Below the pieces are notes generated by a model that worked only from the letters and a program-made list of their open reading frames with translations, searched no databases and was not told the DNA's origin. Shown here piece by piece: positions 59,269 to 64,000 of a stretch of DNA of 64,000 bases. The translations under genes and the position numbers were made by a program. The first letter of the stretch is position 1. Each line of letters opens with the position of its first letter. This DNA comes from Agapanthus africanus (lineage: Eukaryota > Streptophyta > Magnoliopsida > Asparagales > Amaryllidaceae). The DNA lies in assembly GCA_030015575.1 (NCBI GenBank), contig JASDDO010000016.1, forward strand, positions 65,221,396 through 65,285,395, read 5' to 3'.

Positions 59269-60094
59269 TGATTTGTCAGAGTTTATCTGTGTTTAAATTT
59301 ACCGTAATCAAGTCGGTGTCGCTTGGTAGCTAGCCGGTTGAGTACGGGTCGATCCACAGGGAGAATGAATCATTTTCTTTATATTCTAACGAGTTAAATC
59401 CAATTAATTTGGGTTTTGTTTTAAGATCTATGAATGAGAATAAGTTGATAAAAAGCTTACTATGGTTAGGATTAGGTTAGTTCGAGATAGGGATCTTCTC
59501 ACATCTTTCAATGCCTTAGTTATGAATAAAGGTGTTAGGGTAATCGGCAACAATGGGGATTATCACGACTGGGAAGAAACTTAGTATCTTCCTTTTGGTC
59601 TTTGTCCGTCCGTTCTTGGCTCATAGCCCTAACCTCCGGTTAATTCAACCACAACCGGTCTAACTAGGGAATCACTGCTAAGATATAGGATAGGGTGCCG
59701 TAATGGGAGGATTATGGTTGAATTAAAGGGAGTCCATATTTAAAATTATTTGGGCAAAGAAAGGAGTGAGAGAGATTTCCTTCTCTCAAACCTTCCCTCT
59801 CCTTCCCTAACAAGTGAGGAATTACTCACTCATTAGAGAGATAATAATAAAATTCATTATAAGGAAAAAGCAGATAAATTTCTATTACTGGATTAATAAT
59901 AAAAAATTGCAGGTACGATAAAAAGAATGCGAGATAATTTAAAAAAAAACGTGCTTTATTGATGTCCTCTCAAAAACGCGTTATACTGGAATTTAAATTT
60001 AGATCTAGAAATTGAAAAGAGGCATAAAAATAAAGAGAGGCATCCTAAGAAAGGCACCCTAAAAGAGGCACCCTTTATTTGGCTTTGAGCTCTC

Positions 60095-60104
60095 CTATTT
60101 ATAG
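60095..60104 (-). promoter_or_regulatory. F: candidate TATA box in the LTR
   Basis: The minus strand reads CTATAAATAG followed by GAGAGCTC, a near-consensus plant TATA box about 580 bases into the LTR. Confidence 0.55.
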
Positions 60105-60211
60105 ATAAGAAACCCTAGGTTTACATTCTGATCCAATCACTAATTTACAAAACTACCCCAAGAAAGCTGAGTCAAAGCACCGACACTGCCACCGACACGT
60201 GCTTTGTACGG

Positions 60212-60256
60212 CCGCGGAACCGCGGCAGAAGTGCATGTTTGGCCGCGGTTCCGCGG
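60212..60256. repeat. F: GC-rich perfect hairpin in the LTR
   Basis: CCGCGGAACCGCGG (60212-60225) and CCGCGGTTCCGCGG (60243-60256) are a perfect 14-bp inverted repeat around 17 bases. Related hairpins lie in C and H. Confidence 0.88.
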
Positions 60257-60699
60257 TCATTTGGTGGATTCATAGGCCCATTTCTTCAAGGTTTCTTCAT
60301 GTTGCTTTTATATTCTCTTTTCTTCACTTAGTTTCTCAGAATCTCTTCAATCTCCTTCCATATTTCCAACAGTGCAGAATGATGTGGACTTTTGCCTTGA
60401 GCTCCGTGTTGAAGTCTTGGATCTTGTGTTGCCTTTTTGCTTTGTGCATTAAAGTGTCTAAATGATTTTCCCTTTGTTCCTTGAACTGGTAGGCAGCATC
60501 ATACGGATTCATCTGTTGTTGGTCGTAGTCTCACATTTGTAGCGACTTTTCATGAATTTCACAATAACGAGCTGAGAAACTGTAATCTGCAACTATTTAG
60601 CAGACATGGATCAAAAGTACCTACTTATATGCAATGTGATTAAGAATGGGCGATATAAAAATGCAAAAATCTGATATGAACAAATACCCACAAACTTAT

Positions 60700-62160
60700 T
60701 TTTTGCTCGTCCGGAGCAAAGCCAATTTTATTCTCAAAAAGTCCTAAGCTCACTTTCGTAGGGAACGCAATTGCACTGAGCTCGTGCAACAAGCCGTTAA
60801 ACCTCTAGGTGTCCCTAGTAAAAGGAGTGTTGTCTCCTGAGGCTTTCCAGCGGATACTACCCATAAAATCCGATCAATTTGGCCGTTGACTCTAATTCTT
60901 CAATTCAGTATTCTAGCGAGGAATTCTATTATCTTCAACTTATAAATCGTCAACCTGTATTCTTCACACTTCTTTTTCATTTAACCTTAGATCATATATG
61001 TTTTTCCATTTTAAAAAGCTTTCAGCATCTCCTAAGTTTTCCTTTTAAGGCGTAATCTTAACTCAGGAATTTTTATCATCTCTGCTGAAGATATAGGCCC
61101 TATCTTTTATTCCTATCTCTCCTCTAAACTCCAATTATATACCCCTACGTGTGTGTAATTATCACCGCTACACTTGGTAATTCAATTCAAGCTATCATAC
61201 TCTTGTCCATTTTCCAAAATACTATTAGTTGGTGAAGTTTAGATGAAATTGCTCACACATCCTTCATGCGACCGTTAATACTTCTTAAGGTACTAAACGA
61301 CCGATTATAAAAGGTGCTTGTGCATTTAGGCGTAATTTCTCGTCTTGCAACACCTAAGGCTTAGTAGTGACACCCAAACCAGTTGGTCTAAGGCACTAGG
61401 TGATAAAGCACCCTCGTTATATTTTTTTATTTATACAGCCTTAAGTAATTACAAAACCAGTGTTCATTTTTTTATCTCTTTATTCACGCTTATACTTTTA
61501 TTTTATTTTTCTTCATACTAAGGGTTTTAGACAAGAGCATTTCAAGGTATCCTCTACTATCCCAAGTTTCAAGATGTGTGTGAGTGCGTAAAGTAGGGTA
61601 TATATTTTCAGAATTTAGACTTAAGCTTCAGAACTATTTTTCAGACTCATACTTCAAATAGAGCTTTCAATACTCTTCCCTTATTTCGATTTAGCCCAAG
61701 AACTGAACTCAAAATTTGCCTATTTCTAAATAAACTACAAGGACGTATATTTTCTACAGTTAAACATTAAGAAAGGTTATTTTTAGGGTTTTTAATTTAC
61801 TAACTTTAGGATCTAGTTTTTCTTAATTAGTCAACCGTCATGTTGAACTTAAGTCAAATATGGCCAAAATTTAACTTTTCAATTTTTATTTTTTAATTTT
61901 TAATTTTTATCGGTTTTAAAATAAGTATGAAAATGCAAAAATATACATATGAATACGAAGGAAGAAAGCTTACCGAGCACACCCTCAAACATAAACTTGA
62001 CCGTGCCCTCACTGTTAGGCAACACCAAGAGGGTCAAAATTGCCGATATTCCCCTGTTTTGTTTATTTATTAATTTTTTTATTAACAGGAAAAGAAAACA
62101 AAATATATATACACAAAAAGGTCCCCCCCAAATTTAAGTGAAACAGTGTTTCCACTGTTT
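60700..62160 (-). mobile_element. F: AT-rich non-coding internal stretch
   Basis: About 1.46 kb between the end of the 310-codon frame and the LTR. I see no gene. A TTTGGGGGGGACC purine run on the minus strand (about 62117-62133) could be an internal polypurine tract. Confidence 0.6.
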
Positions 62161-62165
62161 AAGCG

Positions 62166-63098
62166 TTAAAGTTTATAGTTGGGGGGAGAAAAACACAGTA
62201 TCAAGCTATACAAGGCCTTACACAGGCCAAAGTTTAGTACCAACCATTCAAAAAATTTATCGTTATAAGGCGGCGGTTGGTGAAAGAACATGTTGTATAA
62301 AGTCAGGAAGAAATGAGGTAAAGATAAGTGGTGTAATGGAAAAGATTTACGTCTAGATTTGTAGAGATGAAACAATAATGGTGAACGGAAACGAGAATGT
62401 GGATGATTAGGAATGGGAAGAATGGTTACATTCTCGTATGGTATAAGAAGAAATGCTGGTGGTTCGACTTCTTCAGGTGGAGGTTGATTAATCACAAAAT
62501 CCGTATCATTTGGGAATGCGAGTTCATCGGTGAAAATATCTTCGACACTTTCATCGATGGTCCGATTGAACGTTTCAATGTCAATAAGTGTCGAGCCAGA
62601 ATTCAACACACTTGATTTTTCAAAAATAATGGAGGTAGGAGACTCGTAAGGCTCATCTACCTTATTCTCAAAAGAGTCTAAATCAAGTTGTTTTTCTAGA
62701 ATTATCGAACTAAAATTATTGTATTGTGATTCATTAACACTTGCTATCATTAAAGGAAGATTAGAAGAAGAACCAGAGAAAGTGGGAGAAAGAAGTGGAA
62801 TACGAACTTGAGGGTGGGAATGGAGTGTATAAATTAACATAATTTGTAATGAACGACGTGGAAAAAGCGATTGTGCTAATCTATCAACCCACTGAGAAAT
62901 GAGGTTAAATCCCTCAAGATTTGTGAGAAAACATGGATACGTCGAACTTGGTAAACCAGACATTGAAAATGAAAGTGTAACGGTTTTTTTCAAGGTTGGA
63001 GTGAGGATGGAGGGAAGTGATTGAGGAAGGGTATCGGTTAAAGATTCATGAGGGTGTGTGCAGTCAATGAAAGGGATAGAATGAATTGGAAAATCCAA
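62166..63098 (-). pseudogene. F: unrecognised 310-codon open frame
   Basis: A minus-strand frame of 310 codons begins MDFPIHSIPFIDC and ends FSPPNYKL. It is rich in Ser, Pro, Phe and Leu, with an acidic middle (residues about 145-215, including VDEPYESPTSIIFEK and PPPEEVEPPAF) and a hydrophobic, aromatic C-terminus. I see no zinc knuckle, protease, polymerase or integrase motif. It may be an accessory or decayed gag-region frame of element F. It is listed as part of the fossil, not as a host gene. Function not known. Confidence 0.4.
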
Positions 63099-63253
63099 CT
63101 CCTCAAGTAAAACTACTTCATCCTAATTACTCTCCTCAATACTCTCCTCAAAATTTAGCTTATCCATGCAATTCTCATCAATATCAAGACGCATATGAAG
63201 TTCGGGAGAAACATTTAATGATTCGGGATGATGAATTGGAGAGAAAAATTCAG

Positions 63254-63952
63254 TCAAATCTGCGGGTTCATCATCAAAATATTCCCAGCGTCAATATCCT
63301 TAATCATATGAAAATTAATTTTCTCAGACACCTCAACAAAAGCATGAATATACATCAATTTAGGTTCTAGAGTAGAGGTGTAGAGGTCAAAAGTATTGGT
63401 GATGGTTTCACTCGAAAGGGACCCTTCACAATCAGGTAAATCAAAAACTACGAATTCGCACAACTCATTAAACGTTTTATGTTCAACTGGTGAATCATTT
63501 GGAACACTTGATAGACATTCAAAACCGGAGTTGTGGGATTCAATTGGGGATGGATAGGTTTGATTTCGAAGGGTGTACAGCTCACTCTCACCACTCAAAT
63601 TCTCAATCTGTCCAACCACCTCATCAAAAATTGGGAAATGTGGAGCTAGTTGGAAACTAGCTACCGGGTCACTAAGTTGTATGAAAGCGGCCATGGACGT
63701 ATTCAAATCCATCGTCTGTTGGCATGACGCTACCCTAAAGACTTCCAAAGCCTGTTCCAGACTAGACATGGGTTGTGAAGGTGTTTTAGTAAAAGATTCA
63801 TATTTGTTTGGATACTGAAAACTCTCAAATGGCTGTGTAGAAGCAATGTCCATGGAAGGTGTAAAAGTTGGATAGGATGGACAAGAATATAATAGTTGTA
63901 CATGGGTAGGATCAACATTTGGATAAGAAGGTAAATGGAATTGTTGATCCAA
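63254..63952 (-). pseudogene. F: 232-codon open frame, possible tail of Gypsy Gag
   Basis: A minus-strand frame in a different register from its neighbour, with Pro/Tyr/Gln-rich beginnings (residues 1-60), then SSLEQALEVFRVASCQQTMD and GQIENLSGESELYTLRNQTY. The SLE-x-ALxxF, GQ(I/L) and TLR...PSP order loosely recalls the end of Athila/Tat Gag, where SLEexLKxFM, QLGQLA and VTLRSGK motifs occur. The likeness is weak and is judged from memory. The end at 63254 and the start near 63952 are those of the open frame only, and the protein may be longer. Confidence 0.4.
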
Positions 63953-64000
63953 AGAATTCGCAGTGGTGAAACGAGTGAAAGATCGGTTACGAGATTGTTC

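Larger units (their letters stand above)
59269..60682 (-). mobile_element. F: 3' LTR (right boundary approximate)
   Basis: Bounded on the left by TGATTTGTC (the complement of an ...ACAAATCA end). On the right it is bounded by GATATGAACA at 60682, directly before the purine-rich stretch 60683-60700 on the minus strand. The 1414-bp size is therefore an estimate. The 88-residue plus-strand open frame at 60199-60465 overlaps the GC-rich hairpin and shows no domain. Confidence 0.55.
59269..64000 (-). mobile_element. F: Gypsy-like element (Athila/Tat type suspected), minus strand, partial
   Basis: F starts TGATTTGTCAGAG exactly where D's LTR breaks off, and it runs past the window end. On the minus strand the order is two proline/serine-rich open frames, about 1.4 kb of non-coding DNA, a GAGCAAAAAATAAGTTTGTGGG stretch and then the LTR. 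The GGACGAGCAAA...AAGTTTG(G)GGG pattern before the LTR, and GTCGATCCACAGGGAG in the LTR, are features I associate with Athila/Tat Gypsy elements. No polymerase or integrase lies between the open frames and the LTR, so this copy looks non-autonomous or rearranged. GCCAT at 59264-59268 would be its TSD if the right end confirms it. Confidence 0.65.

Noticed and set aside
62138-62615. Plus-strand frames opposite the 310-codon frame in F
   Set aside because: They are antisense to the longer frame, with no domain and poor composition for a gene.

Overview
The window is repeat-rich nuclear DNA from a large-genome flowering plant. I found no host protein gene, rRNA, tRNA gene or CRISPR array. Nearly every base belongs to LTR retrotransposons stacked inside one another. 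The evidence is TG...CA ends, 5-bp target-site duplications (TSDs), primer sites complementary to initiator tRNA-Met (TGGTATCAGAGC), polypurine tracts and broken gag/pol reading frames. The element letters below are mine. All are fossils and their coding is broken.

Left stack (1-30652). Element A is a Ty1/copia element of the Angela/BARE type on the minus strand. Its 3' LTR (1107-1447) is cut by a plus-strand LTR (J, 1-1106), and its 5' LTR lies at 28833-30652. Its reverse transcriptase region is split by element B (2727-24097, TSD ATTAT). B is a LARD-like Gypsy derivative with 4.5-kb LTRs around a 2.7-kb internal domain that has no convincing gene. B's 3' LTR is in turn split by element C (13635-23311, TSD GTTAG), a minus-strand Angela-like element with 2155-bp LTRs and almost no coding capacity.

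Right stack (30926-64000). Element G is a plus-strand relative of A, cut at its 5' side and joined to A through about 270 bp of LARD-derived filler (30653-30925). G is split by an A-family LTR (K, 33641-35105) and then by D, a second LARD-like element on the minus strand (35972-59268). D's 3' LTR holds a solo LTR (I, 36315-38522, TSD GATCA). D's 5' LTR holds a complete Angela-like element (H, 47261-57396, TSD CAGCA), and then stops where a minus-strand Gypsy-like element (F, 59269 to beyond 64000) begins.

By eye the LTR pairs differ by about 1.2% (C), 1.7% (H), 1.5-2% (B) and 4% (D). This agrees with the nesting order. With the rice LTR rate usually quoted (1.3e-8 per site per year), that means insertions from under one to about two million years ago.

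The most interesting signals are RNA-level structures. The Angela-type leaders carry three stem-loops whose stems covary between elements, while the loop sequence is uniform within each element. The LARD internal domains carry an array of GTGCA...TGCAC hairpins with compensatory changes. A polypyrimidine tract plus CAG, resembling a 3' splice site, lies just before gag in all four Angela-type elements. A GC-rich hairpin recurs in copia and Gypsy elements. C, H, B and D moved recently despite little coding capacity, so proteins supplied in trans are likely.
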